DNA from: Marivita sp041725935
Lineage (GTDB): Bacteria > Pseudomonadota > Alphaproteobacteria > Rhodobacterales > Rhodobacteraceae
Reading direction: 5' to 3'
Length of the DNA stretch: 64,000 nucleotides
Assembly (NCBI GenBank): GCA_041725935.1
Contig: JBGRQD010000008.1
Location: 144,168 to 208,167, forward strand
The notes under the pieces were generated by a model. That model was not told the origin of the DNA, did not search any database, and saw only the letters and a program-made list of their open reading frames with translations. Position numbers and translations under genes: made by a program. Shown here one piece after another: positions 33,695-41,882 of the stretch. Numbering within the stretch: the first letter of the stretch is position 1; every line of letters starts with the position of its first letter.

Positions 33695-34216
33695 ATGGCA
33701 AGCGATGACCGCCACTCCAGCCTGTGGGCTGTCGGGTTCTGGCTGATTGCCGGCCTTGTGCTATCGGCGGTTATCGGTGTCTGGGCGCTTGGCACGCCGG
33801 GCCGCGACCCGGTTGGCAACGCGGTTCTGACGGCGCAGACGGCGCTGCGCGACTCCACCGATTTCCTGCGCGCCGGACCGGTTGATGGTGCCCCCGACTG
33901 GGAAGCGGCGAGCATGGTCGTGCAGGGGGGTGATGCCGAGCGGGGCGCGTCGCTGATCGAACAGCACGGTTGCGGATCGTGCCACGTCATTCCGGGCATC
34001 CCGCGCGCGCATGGCTCGGTGGGGCCGAACCTCGCCGGGTTGCGCGACCGGGCCTATGTCGCGGGCGTGTTGCCGAACCGGCCCGGTGATCTTGTCGGGT
34101 GGCTGATGAACCCGACGGTGCATTCGCCGCAGACGGCGATGCCCGATCTCGGCCTCTCCGAGCCCGAGGGTCGGGACATGGCCGCTTATCTCTACACCTT
34201 GCAGGCCAGCCGATGA
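33695..34216 (+). CDS. Membrane-anchored monoheme cytochrome c
   Basis: A 173-residue protein with one N-terminal membrane anchor (residues about 9-33, uncleaved) and a periplasmic class I cytochrome c domain with CGSCHVIPG and a probable Met ligand in QTAMPDLGL. It sits directly before the cytochrome oxidase subunit II gene, which overlaps its stop by ATGA. It is probably the electron entry protein of the oxidase or part of it. Confidence 0.9.
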   Translation: MASDDRHSSLWAVGFWLIAGLVLSAVIGVWALGTPGRDPVGNAVLTAQTALRDSTDFLRAGPVDGAPDWEAASMVVQGGDAERGASLIEQHGCGSCHVIPGIPRAHGSVGPNLAGLRDRAYVAGVLPNRPGDLVGWLMNPTVHSPQTAMPDLGLSEPEGRDMAAYLYTLQASR

Positions 34217-35145
34217 CGCCCACGCTTGACCAGTTCGGATCGCAGACAACCTATGCCGAAGCCGGGGTCGGCGCGGCGAAGACGCTTGTGCTCACCAATG
34301 GCATGACCGTTATCGGTCTTGCCATTTTCGTCTTCGTGATGGCCGTCGCGGTCTTTGCATGGCGCTTCAACGGTGGTGGGCGCAGTTGGTGGATTGTCGG
34401 TGGGGGCATCCTGTTTCCGGTGGCCACACTTCTGGCCCTGACGGTGGTGTCGGCCACGACATTGCGCGCGATCACCGATGGCCCCGGCTCCGATAGCCCG
34501 GTGATCGAGGTAACGGGACACCAATACTGGTGGGACGTGGTACATGATCCCGACACGCGGGCGCTGCGTGACGCGAACGAAATTATCCTGCCGGTGAACA
34601 CGCCGGTGACGCTGCGTCTGCTGTCCAATGACGTGATCCATTCCTTTTGGGTGCCGTCCATCTCGGGCAAGATGGACATGATCCCCGGACGCATCAACGA
34701 ACTCACGGTCACCGCAACCGAGGAAGGCCGGTTCCGGGGCCAATGCGCCGAGTTCTGCGGCCTGTCGCATCCCCTCATGGCATTCGAGGTCGTGGTTCTT
34801 TCAGCGGAGGACTACGCTGCCTATCTCGACACCCTTGAAGACGAAGCCCGCGATGCCGTCACGCCGCAAGAGCGGCGCGGCAAGGAGGTGTTTCTGACGT
34901 CTGGCTGCACCGCCTGTCACGCGGTGCGGGGCGTGTCCGAGAACGGACGGCTTGGCCCGGACCTGTCGCGCGTCGGTGCACGGGCGAGCCTTGGCGCCGG
35001 GATGTGGCGGATGAATCTTGGCAACCTTGCTGGTTGGATCGCCGATGTTGGCGACATGAAACCCGGCGCGCAGATGCCGTCCTACAATCACCTGAGCGGC
35101 CCTGATCTGCGCGCTGTCTCGACCTGGTTGGAGAGCCTGAAATGA
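34213..35145 (+). CDS. ctaC: Cytochrome c oxidase subunit II with fused cytochrome c (caa3 type)
   Basis: A 310-residue protein: two N-terminal membrane helices, then the periplasmic cupredoxin domain with HQYWWDV, and the CuA site in CAEFCGLSHPLM (two Cys, His and Met present). A C-terminal cytochrome c domain with CTACHAVRG follows. The fused heme domain defines caa3-type oxidases, which take electrons directly from soluble or membrane cytochromes c. I chose the ATG at 34213, which overlaps the previous stop; longer starts would run through the upstream gene. Confidence 0.95.
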   Translation: MTPTLDQFGSQTTYAEAGVGAAKTLVLTNGMTVIGLAIFVFVMAVAVFAWRFNGGGRSWWIVGGGILFPVATLLALTVVSATTLRAITDGPGSDSPVIEVTGHQYWWDVVHDPDTRALRDANEIILPVNTPVTLRLLSNDVIHSFWVPSISGKMDMIPGRINELTVTATEEGRFRGQCAEFCGLSHPLMAFEVVVLSAEDYAAYLDTLEDEARDAVTPQERRGKEVFLTSGCTACHAVRGVSENGRLGPDLSRVGARASLGAGMWRMNLGNLAGWIADVGDMKPGAQMPSYNHLSGPDLRAVSTWLESLK

Positions 35146-37661
35146 CCACCACGGACCATGTCGAACGCTATTCCGGAAGCCGCAAGGGCGAGCCGGGCAA
35201 GTCGATGGAAGAGATCTGGGCCACGCCCACCGGGTTTCGTTACTGGTCGTCGGTCAGCCACCGAGTCGTTGGCAAGCGGTTCATTTATACCGGCTTTGCG
35301 TTCTTCCTGATCGCCGGGTTCCTGGCGCTTCTGGTGCGCACCCAGTTGATCGTTCCCGGCAACACGTTCCTCGACAGCGAGACCTACAACCAAGTCTTCA
35401 CCATGCACGGAACGTTGATGATGTTCCTGTTCGCCATTCCCATCCTCGAAGGGTTCGCAGTCTACCTGATCCCGATGATGCTGGGCGCGCGCGACCTGAT
35501 CTTTCCGCGATTGGGGCAGTTCGGTTATTACTGTTACCTTTTTGGCGGCATCATCGTGCTATCCTCGTTCCTGTTCGACGCGGCGCCGGATGGCGGGTGG
35601 TTCATGTATGTGCCGCTCTCGACCAACGCCTTCACGCCGGGCTTGTCGGCCGATTTCTGGCTCATCGGCATCACCTTCGCCGAGATCGCATCGGTCACGG
35701 CGGCGGTCGAGCTGATCGCCGCGATCCTGTGCGCGCGCGCGCCGGGGATGAGCCTGACCAAAATGCCGATCTTCGCGTGGTACATCCTTGTGACCGCGTT
35801 CATGATCGCCATCGGCTTTCCGCCGCTCATCATCGGGTCGATCCTGCTGGAGGCGAACCGCCTGCTGGGGTTGCCGTTTTTTGACCCGACGGTCGGGGGC
35901 GATCCGCTCTTGTGGCAGCACCTGTTCTGGCTTTTCGGCCATCCCGAGGTCTACATCATCTTCCTGCCAGCGGCGGGCATGGTGGCCACCATATTGCCGA
36001 CCTTCGTGGGCAAACCGCTTTTCGGCTATGGGTTCATCGTCGCGGCGGTGTTGTCGATGGGGTTCATCAGCTTCGGCCTTTGGGCGCACCACATGTTTGC
36101 CACGGGCTTGCCGATCCTGTCGCTGTCGCTGTTCTCGGCGGCGTCGACGATGGTGGCGATCCCGACGGGGATCCAGATCTTCGCCTTCCTCGCAACCTTG
36201 GCGCAGGGCAAACCGCGCATGGCAACGCCGATGCTGTTTGTCATGGGATTCCTGTTCATCTTCGTTCTGGGCGGGCTGACGGGTGTGATGCTGGCCAGCG
36301 TGCCGTTCAACTGGCAGGCGCATGACAGCTATTTCGTCGTCGCCCACCTGCATTACGTGTTGATCGGGGGCATGGTGTTTCCGCTGTTTGCGGCCTTCTA
36401 TTACTGGGTGCCGAATTTCACCGGGCGGATGATGTCCGAGCGGATTGGGAAATGGGTGTTCTGGCTGATGTTCATCGGCTTCAACGCGACCTTCTTCCTG
36501 ATGCATGTCACGGGCCTGCGCGGGATGCCGCGCCGGATCGCCACTTATCCCGAAGGGTTGGGTTGGGACCGGCTCAACATGCTCAGCACGCTGGGCAGCT
36601 ACATCCTTGCTGCCGGTGTCGCGCTGTTCGTGTTTGATTTCTTCCGCCATCTGAAACGTGGCAAACCGGCGGGGCGCGATCCGTGGGGCGCGGGAACGAT
36701 GGAGTGGCTTTATCCCACTGTTCCGATAGGCTTCAACTTCCACGCCATTCCCCCGGTCGAAAGCCGCGAGCCGCTTTGGGACCAGCCGCAGATGATGGCG
36801 GGCAGGGCCGAAGATGTCGAAGGTGTCCTGCCGCGTGTGAACGATGGCCGCCGCGAAACACTTGGCTGCGATCCGGTCAGCGGCACGCCCTTGCAAGTCC
36901 TGCGCCTGCCGCATCCCACGTTCATTCCGATGTTCACCGCTTTCTGCATCGCCGTTGCCGCTGCTGCGACGCTGGCCAGCGCCTATTGGGTGACGCTGGT
37001 GGGCGGGATCGGCATGATGATCGGCTTTACCCTCTGGGCTTGGGAGCCGTCGGACAGCGGCGTGACGCGCGATATCGGACTGGGATATGTGCTGCCGGTC
37101 AATGTCGTGGAAAAGCGCAGTCACATGCACATCGCGGTCGTGGGCATGATGCTGGTGCTTTACGCGCTGTTTGGGTCGTTGATCTTTGCACTTCTGTACC
37201 TTTGGAATTCCTACCCGGTATTCGCCGCACAAACCGGACAGCCGGTGATCTTCTGGACCGGCTCGGCGCTTCTGGCGGGGGTGCTCCTGATCTTGGCAGG
37301 CATTTTCAACCGGACGCTTGCTGTGGCGGATCGGATCGGCGCGGCGCTTGGTCTGAACGTGCTAGTTGCGGTGACTGCCGTCGCTTCGGGCGGGCTTCTG
37401 GCGTTGGCGCTGGTCGCGACGGATCCGTGGGGCACAGCCCTCGGTGCCACTATGTGGGCGACCGTGGTGTTCGTCGGCGTGAACCTGTTCGTCACGCTCT
37501 ACTGGGCGCTGTTCAACGCTGTGCGCAAGAGCACCGGCTGTATCGGAGCGGGACAAAGCCTGCCGGATTACAACCTTGCAACCTTCGCGAAGGGCACGGG
37601 TGCGATGGTGGTCATCACCGCGGGGCTGTTCCTAGCGGCATCGCTGGGAGGGCTGGGATGA
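35142..37661 (+). CDS. ctaD: Cytochrome c oxidase subunit I with C-terminal subunit III-like extension
   Basis: An 839-residue protein, about 300 residues longer than ordinary subunit I. All metal ligands are seen: MHGTLMMF (heme a His), GHPEVYI (CuB His and the cross-linked Tyr), WAHHMFATG (two CuB His) and VAHLHYVLIGG (heme a3/a His). Residues from about 610 on form a further set of about six hydrophobic segments with SHMHIAVVGMMLVLYALFG. This looks like the reduced subunit III part of I+III fusion enzymes. The catalytic core reduces O2 to water with proton pumping. Start overlaps the subunit II stop by four bases. Confidence 0.93.
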   Translation: MTTTDHVERYSGSRKGEPGKSMEEIWATPTGFRYWSSVSHRVVGKRFIYTGFAFFLIAGFLALLVRTQLIVPGNTFLDSETYNQVFTMHGTLMMFLFAIPILEGFAVYLIPMMLGARDLIFPRLGQFGYYCYLFGGIIVLSSFLFDAAPDGGWFMYVPLSTNAFTPGLSADFWLIGITFAEIASVTAAVELIAAILCARAPGMSLTKMPIFAWYILVTAFMIAIGFPPLIIGSILLEANRLLGLPFFDPTVGGDPLLWQHLFWLFGHPEVYIIFLPAAGMVATILPTFVGKPLFGYGFIVAAVLSMGFISFGLWAHHMFATGLPILSLSLFSAASTMVAIPTGIQIFAFLATLAQGKPRMATPMLFVMGFLFIFVLGGLTGVMLASVPFNWQAHDSYFVVAHLHYVLIGGMVFPLFAAFYYWVPNFTGRMMSERIGKWVFWLMFIGFNATFFLMHVTGLRGMPRRIATYPEGLGWDRLNMLSTLGSYILAAGVALFVFDFFRHLKRGKPAGRDPWGAGTMEWLYPTVPIGFNFHAIPPVESREPLWDQPQMMAGRAEDVEGVLPRVNDGRRETLGCDPVSGTPLQVLRLPHPTFIPMFTAFCIAVAAAATLASAYWVTLVGGIGMMIGFTLWAWEPSDSGVTRDIGLGYVLPVNVVEKRSHMHIAVVGMMLVLYALFGSLIFALLYLWNSYPVFAAQTGQPVIFWTGSALLAGVLLILAGIFNRTLAVADRIGAALGLNVLVAVTAVASGGLLALALVATDPWGTALGATMWATVVFVGVNLFVTLYWALFNAVRKSTGCIGAGQSLPDYNLATFAKGTGAMVVITAGLFLAASLGGLG

Positions 37662-37966
37662 CCATTCTTGGCCGACAGATCTGGGCACTGACCCTCCCTG
37701 CCCTCGCATGGACCGTGCATTTCATCGCGATCTACGCGCTGATCTCGGCGGCCTGCGCAGAGCGCGGCCTGATCGACATGCCGCTGGTGTTCATTCTCGG
37801 GGTCGTGGCCACAATGCTGTGCGGCATCGTCGCGATCTGGCCCGCGATACGCCCCCCCTCTGGCGATGCGCTGCGGCTTGCAGTGCGCCTGAGCGCGATG
37901 ATCTTCGCACTCGCGATCCTGTTCGATGCGCTGCCCCTGATCTATTCGTCCAGCTGTGGAGGATAA
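37658..37966 (+). CDS. Small membrane protein in the oxidase operon
   Basis: A 102-residue, very hydrophobic protein with about three membrane helices (LPALAWTVHFIAIYALI, LVFILGVVATMLCGIVAI, and a C-terminal one) and two or three cysteines. I recognise no family. Its start overlaps the subunit I stop (ATGA), and the CtaG-like gene begins one base after its stop, so it belongs to the oxidase module. It could stand for a missing small subunit (III/IV-like) or an assembly factor. Confidence 0.75.
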   Translation: MTILGRQIWALTLPALAWTVHFIAIYALISAACAERGLIDMPLVFILGVVATMLCGIVAIWPAIRPPSGDALRLAVRLSAMIFALAILFDALPLIYSSSCGG

Positions 37967-37967
37967 C

Positions 37968-38705
37968 ATGACCCCCGACACCTACATTCCCTATTGCGGC
38001 ACGCCCCCGGCCCCCGATGAATGGCTGACCCGCTGGACTTTCGAGCCCGGATTGCTGATCGGACTTGCGGTCGCGGCGGCACTGATCCTGTGGCGTTCAG
38101 ACGGGGTGGCCCGGCAGCGCGGTCTGGCTGGTTGGGCGCTGGTGGCGGTGCTGTTCGTTTCGCCACTCTGCGCGTTGTCGATGGCGCTGTTTTCGGCGCG
38201 GGTCGGGCAGCACCTTCTGTTGACGCTGATCGCCGCCCCGCTGCTCGCGCAAATGTGGCAGCACCGGGTGCCATCGACCAAGATCGCGGCGATTGTCTTT
38301 GCCGCGCTGTTCTGGGTCTGGCACGCCCCAATGCCCTACGCATGGACGCTGCAATCGGATCTCGCCTACTGGTCAATGCATCTGAGCCTGCTGGGCAGCG
38401 CCGTCGCCCTCTGGGCTGGTCTGCAACACCGCATCGCGACACAACCATTCGAGTCGATTATCGTTCTCGCCGCCACGGCAGCGCAGATGACCATGCTTGC
38501 GGTGCTGTTAATCTTTGCGCCGTCGGCCTGGCATGTCTGGCACGAAGTCGGTGCAATGTCCTGGGGGCTGTCCGGCATGGCGGATCAGGCGTTCGCGGGC
38601 GCTCTGATGTGGGTCGCGGGAGGGGTATTGATGCTCGGGGCGGTGTTGCTGCTCACACAAAGCTTCCTGCGCAAGCAAGCTGCTGGAACGGGTCACACCG
38701 TCTGA
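37968..38705 (+). CDS. ctaG: Cytochrome c oxidase assembly protein (caa3 CtaG-like)
   Basis: A 245-residue protein with about seven membrane helices. It starts TPDTYIPYCGTPP and includes WTFEPGLLIGLAVAAALIL, FVSPLCALSMALFSARVGQHLLL, FWVWHAPMPY and the repeated His/Met/Trp positions of the caa3_CtaG family. These proteins help copper insertion into caa3-type oxidases and differ from the CtaG/Cox11 family. ATG at 37968 has TGGAGG five bases upstream. Last gene of the operon. Confidence 0.88.
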   Translation: MTPDTYIPYCGTPPAPDEWLTRWTFEPGLLIGLAVAAALILWRSDGVARQRGLAGWALVAVLFVSPLCALSMALFSARVGQHLLLTLIAAPLLAQMWQHRVPSTKIAAIVFAALFWVWHAPMPYAWTLQSDLAYWSMHLSLLGSAVALWAGLQHRIATQPFESIIVLAATAAQMTMLAVLLIFAPSAWHVWHEVGAMSWGLSGMADQAFAGALMWVAGGVLMLGAVLLLTQSFLRKQAAGTGHTV

Positions 38706-38761
38706 ACGTGTTACGCCCTGTTCAACAGCACGCGTGGTATTTGGAAAAGGGGGCGATGCTG

Positions 38762-40240
38762 TCACGTCTCGTTTTGGAACATGTTGGACAGGATACGTCC
38801 AGCCTTGAACGGGCGCCAACGTTGAGCAGGACGTTCCGGGTCCAGCAATTCATTTTCCCCAAGAAAATTGTCTTCAGCATAGTTTAGGTTCTCTGCTTCA
38901 AACGGCACCAATGTTCGGCCTTCGCCACGTAAGGTTTCGATCGTTGCAATCAGCGAGCCTTCGGATTGCTGCAAACAGTCTTCAAACCTTTCCTGGGAGA
39001 CGTCGAGATGCTCGGAAAGCAGATCGCTTCGCAATGCCAGAATTTTCCAGCGAATTTCTTCGTCACTCTGGCTGTTGGTCGTGGCCTCGATCGAGAGGTC
39101 ACATTCGGTATCAAGCCCCATGGAACGATTGCTGAGGTTTGAGGACCCGACGCGGAGCAACCGGTCGTCGCAGATCACAATCTTGGCGTGAACATAAATT
39201 GGCGTGCCCTGTTCGGCCACGGGCGTATAAAGTTTGAAACGGTGATGAATGTCGGCCTCGTTGATCATTCCAAGAAGACGCGCACGGGACGATCCCATAA
39301 CCTCTTCTTCAAGCCAACCGTCGGCGGACTCGGGATTTACGATGACGATTTCCGGTCCGTCCGGTTCGCCAAGCCGCATCGCGATTGCGTCCGCGATCCG
39401 GCGCGATGCGAAGTATTGGCTTTCGATGTAAAGGTGTCGATCTGCGGACTTCACGATCTCAAGGTAAAGGTTTTCGATCTCGTGAATGGCCTCCCGGTCT
39501 TTGTAGGCTGGCACGGTTCGGGAAATCGCAACATCAATATCTGTAAAGTTTGCCGTCAGACCTTCTGGCCAGATCGCATCTCGTTGGGGGGGAATCTCAA
39601 GAGCTTCGCCGGTAGCATCGTTCCATCTCGCGCGGGCGAGATCGCCCAACGCGCGCGCGGCGTCGCCTGCAATTGCTGTGGTTGCATCATGCCATGGACC
39701 GTATGACCGGCCCGTTGTCGGCCTCTGGCGCAGGTCGTTGGTGTCAAGATGTTCACGCGTGTCCCAACGTTCGGCTGTTACATCGATCCCCCCGCAGAAA
39801 GCCAGCGCATCATCAATGACGACAATTTTCTGGTGGTGTGCAGCACCGCTTGGATGAGCATGATCAAGCTTCAGCCTGATCCGGGACGTAAACGCCCAAT
39901 CCAGGATCTTGAGCGGCGTCGACCCGCGTGCCAGCGTCTGAAGAACACCGGTGTCCCATTCCAACATGTAGATTTGCAATTCCGGATGCTGTTTTGTCAG
40001 CCATCCCAGAAAGTCGCCCAGGCGATCCGGCATATCATCTGTTTCACATCGGTTCAGCGATATTCGCGTATCGAATTCCCAGCCAATCATAACGATGCTG
40101 TGCCGTGCCTGCTGCATCGCCGAGCGAAGGGCGGGAAAGTAACCAGCTGCGTCTATGATGACGGACACCCGATCGGCGTGTTCGGTTCGCCAACATGTCT
40201 CACCGTTTCGGAGTATGGCTACGGGCGAACGACGGCTCAC
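38762..40240 (-). CDS. Phospholipase D-like protein
   Basis: A 492-residue protein of the PLD superfamily. The first catalytic block reads HHQKIVVIDD, with CGGIDVTAERWD after it. The second, VHAKIVICDD with RVGSSNLSNRSMG, is complete. It therefore has the two HxK sites of transphosphatidylases, bacterial cardiolipin synthases or endonuclease-like PLDs. No membrane helices at the N-terminus, unlike most cardiolipin synthases, so more like cytosolic phospholipase D. Start is a GTG at 40240 with AAGGGG upstream. Upstream in-frame ATGs run into the IS remnant. Base composition is visibly more AT-rich than in the neighbouring oxidase operon. Confidence 0.88.
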   Translation of the reverse strand: MSRRSPVAILRNGETCWRTEHADRVSVIIDAAGYFPALRSAMQQARHSIVMIGWEFDTRISLNRCETDDMPDRLGDFLGWLTKQHPELQIYMLEWDTGVLQTLARGSTPLKILDWAFTSRIRLKLDHAHPSGAAHHQKIVVIDDALAFCGGIDVTAERWDTREHLDTNDLRQRPTTGRSYGPWHDATTAIAGDAARALGDLARARWNDATGEALEIPPQRDAIWPEGLTANFTDIDVAISRTVPAYKDREAIHEIENLYLEIVKSADRHLYIESQYFASRRIADAIAMRLGEPDGPEIVIVNPESADGWLEEEVMGSSRARLLGMINEADIHHRFKLYTPVAEQGTPIYVHAKIVICDDRLLRVGSSNLSNRSMGLDTECDLSIEATTNSQSDEEIRWKILALRSDLLSEHLDVSQERFEDCLQQSEGSLIATIETLRGEGRTLVPFEAENLNYAEDNFLGENELLDPERPAQRWRPFKAGRILSNMFQNET

Positions 40241-40439
40241 TTTAATCCCCTTAAAATTGAATGATTTTCTGGTTTGTATGAGCCTAACACAGCACTCACA
40301 TCCAAGGTTCCGCATCCAGCAGATGGTGTTTGCCCGCAACCGCAAAACAACGCTTTGACACCAGCTAGAGTGCTACATTGATCGGGATAAGAGAAAAACA
40401 GGCGGGTCTGTCCTAGGTTGGCGAGGCCTTGGTGACCGC

Positions 40440-40617
40440 ATTGTACAATGATCCTATCGACTGCCCCCAAGAGCCAGTGTGACTGGCCCGAGACCTTCAC
40501 GACAGCTTTGTCGAGATGCCAGACATTGCCAAGGCGCAGCTGACAGGGACGCAGAGCGTGAGCGATGATCTCCGGCGGAAATCGGTGGCGTTTGTAGCTG
40601 ATGTTCTCTGTTTGCAT
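40440..40617 (-). pseudogene. IS6-family transposase remnant (internal deletion)
   Basis: The minus strand reads ISYKRHRFPPEIIAHA, the conserved N-terminus of IS6/IS26-type transposases. A few residues later it reads WHLDKAVVKVSGQSHWL followed by GAVDR, which in intact enzymes lies about 60 residues further on and contains the first catalytic Asp region. The intervening helix-turn-helix region and the rest of the DDE domain are missing. Terminal inverted repeats were not identified. No other protein of this region is affected. Confidence 0.75.
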
Positions 40618-40699
40618 CGACACCACCTGCGCACAGGTCAATCAACCAGCAACCATAGGGCATGTGACGTGACAACGCCCCGAGAAGTTATTATCCGGC

Positions 40700-41524
40700 T
40701 CAACGTGCAGCGTCGATTTTGTCTTTCAGCGTTTCGACCTGACCATCCATCGTGCGCGGAATAATTCGATAAGCCGCATTCACGAAACAGAAGAACGCAA
40801 ACCCCAGAAGCGCAACGCAAATAAGCACAATCAGCACGTTGCCGAAGGGCAAGGATGCGATCCAGTCAAATGCTTCGCCGATACCCCCTGCCGATTGTTC
40901 TGAACCTCTTCGAGCTGCGGCAAAGAGGAAGCCACCAATGATCACCACAAGGACACCTTGCGCGGCAACACCGGCGCGTAACGCCCAGTCCCAGTTTCGG
41001 GTAAAATGGTTGGCCCGTAGATTGGCGCGATAGGACGAATTGATAGCCTTGTGTAAATAATACAGCCCGGCACCCAAGGTACACAGCGCCGCGAAACCAA
41101 CAATCCACTGACCGCCCGGCCAGTCCAGCACCCGCGCGGTGACCGAAGTGACGCCACCCTGCCCGTTGCCGCTTTTCCGACCAAGCACGATGAAAAGCGC
41201 AAGCGCACCCAAAGCACCATGGGTGAGGCCCGTCACAACCATACCGACACGCGCGATGACACCTTCGCCATCGGACCCATATTCCTCAAGATCCGCAAAT
41301 GCATCCATGACCCGCCAGAGCGCATAGGTGAAAAGGCCAATCGCGACCAGACAAAGGACAGCCATTCCAGCCGTACTGTCTGATAAACGCTCCAAGGCGC
41401 TGCCGGGTCCTTTGGCCTGACCGCCTTGCCAAATAGCCCATAACGAAATACTCGCCACGGTCAGGTAAGTGATACCGCGACCGCTGTATCCGATGCGCAT
41501 GATCGTCTTTGTAATATCCGCCAC
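40700..41524 (-). CDS. DUF1206 family membrane protein
   Basis: A 274-residue protein with six membrane helices in three similar two-helix repeats. Each contains RIGYSGRGITYLT-, RVGMVVTGLTHGAL- or RAGVAAQGVLVVI-like openings, a Gly-rich turn and a polar loop with LDW or FDW. This triple repeat is the definition of DUF1206. Function unknown. It seems monocistronic and convergent to nothing; the PLD gene lies downstream beyond the IS6 relic. A GGAAC sequence (41766-41762 on this strand) with AGTT after 16 bases could be a weak EcfG site, but it is far from the start. Confidence 0.85.
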   Translation of the reverse strand: MADITKTIMRIGYSGRGITYLTVASISLWAIWQGGQAKGPGSALERLSDSTAGMAVLCLVAIGLFTYALWRVMDAFADLEEYGSDGEGVIARVGMVVTGLTHGALGALALFIVLGRKSGNGQGGVTSVTARVLDWPGGQWIVGFAALCTLGAGLYYLHKAINSSYRANLRANHFTRNWDWALRAGVAAQGVLVVIIGGFLFAAARRGSEQSAGGIGEAFDWIASLPFGNVLIVLICVALLGFAFFCFVNAAYRIIPRTMDGQVETLKDKIDAAR

Positions 41525-41789
41525 TTACTGGTCCCCCAAAGTCTCTTTGAAATCTGCAAAGACAACGCGTCGCCATACATTCAGTTCATATTTCATCACT
41601 AAAGCGCCAAAGAGCGTCCAACCGACTTGTAAGATTTTCGCGTAATATCTGATCCATGCCGCCTTGATCAGCGCGTCCAGCATTGGTCTGCGAATTGGAT
41701 TGAAACACGTTCATCCGATGCTTTGGAATAACGGCCGCCCAAACTCATTTTAAAGCTTTTTGTTCCAACTTTAAATTTCGCCGGAGATT

Positions 41790-41815
41790 GGAACACGCAC
41801 AGGTCGGCCAAGGTT
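41790..41815 (+). promoter_or_regulatory. EcfG-like promoter for the PRC-barrel gene
   Basis: GGAAC at 41790-41794, a 17-base spacer and GGTT at 41812-41815, 67 bases before the ATG at 41883. The -10 is the GGTT variant. The rest of the 358-base gap 41525-41882 holds nothing I can name. Confidence 0.45.
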
Positions 41816-41882
41816 TTTACACCAATCGTTGCCACTGCGGCGACGAGGCAATCTAGTGAAGATTTCAAGAAAGGTTCAACTC

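Noticed and set aside
41740..41766. Minus-strand GGAAC-N16-AGTT as promoter of the DUF1206 gene
   Set aside because: Weak -10 and more than 200 bases from the start codon; kept only as a remark.
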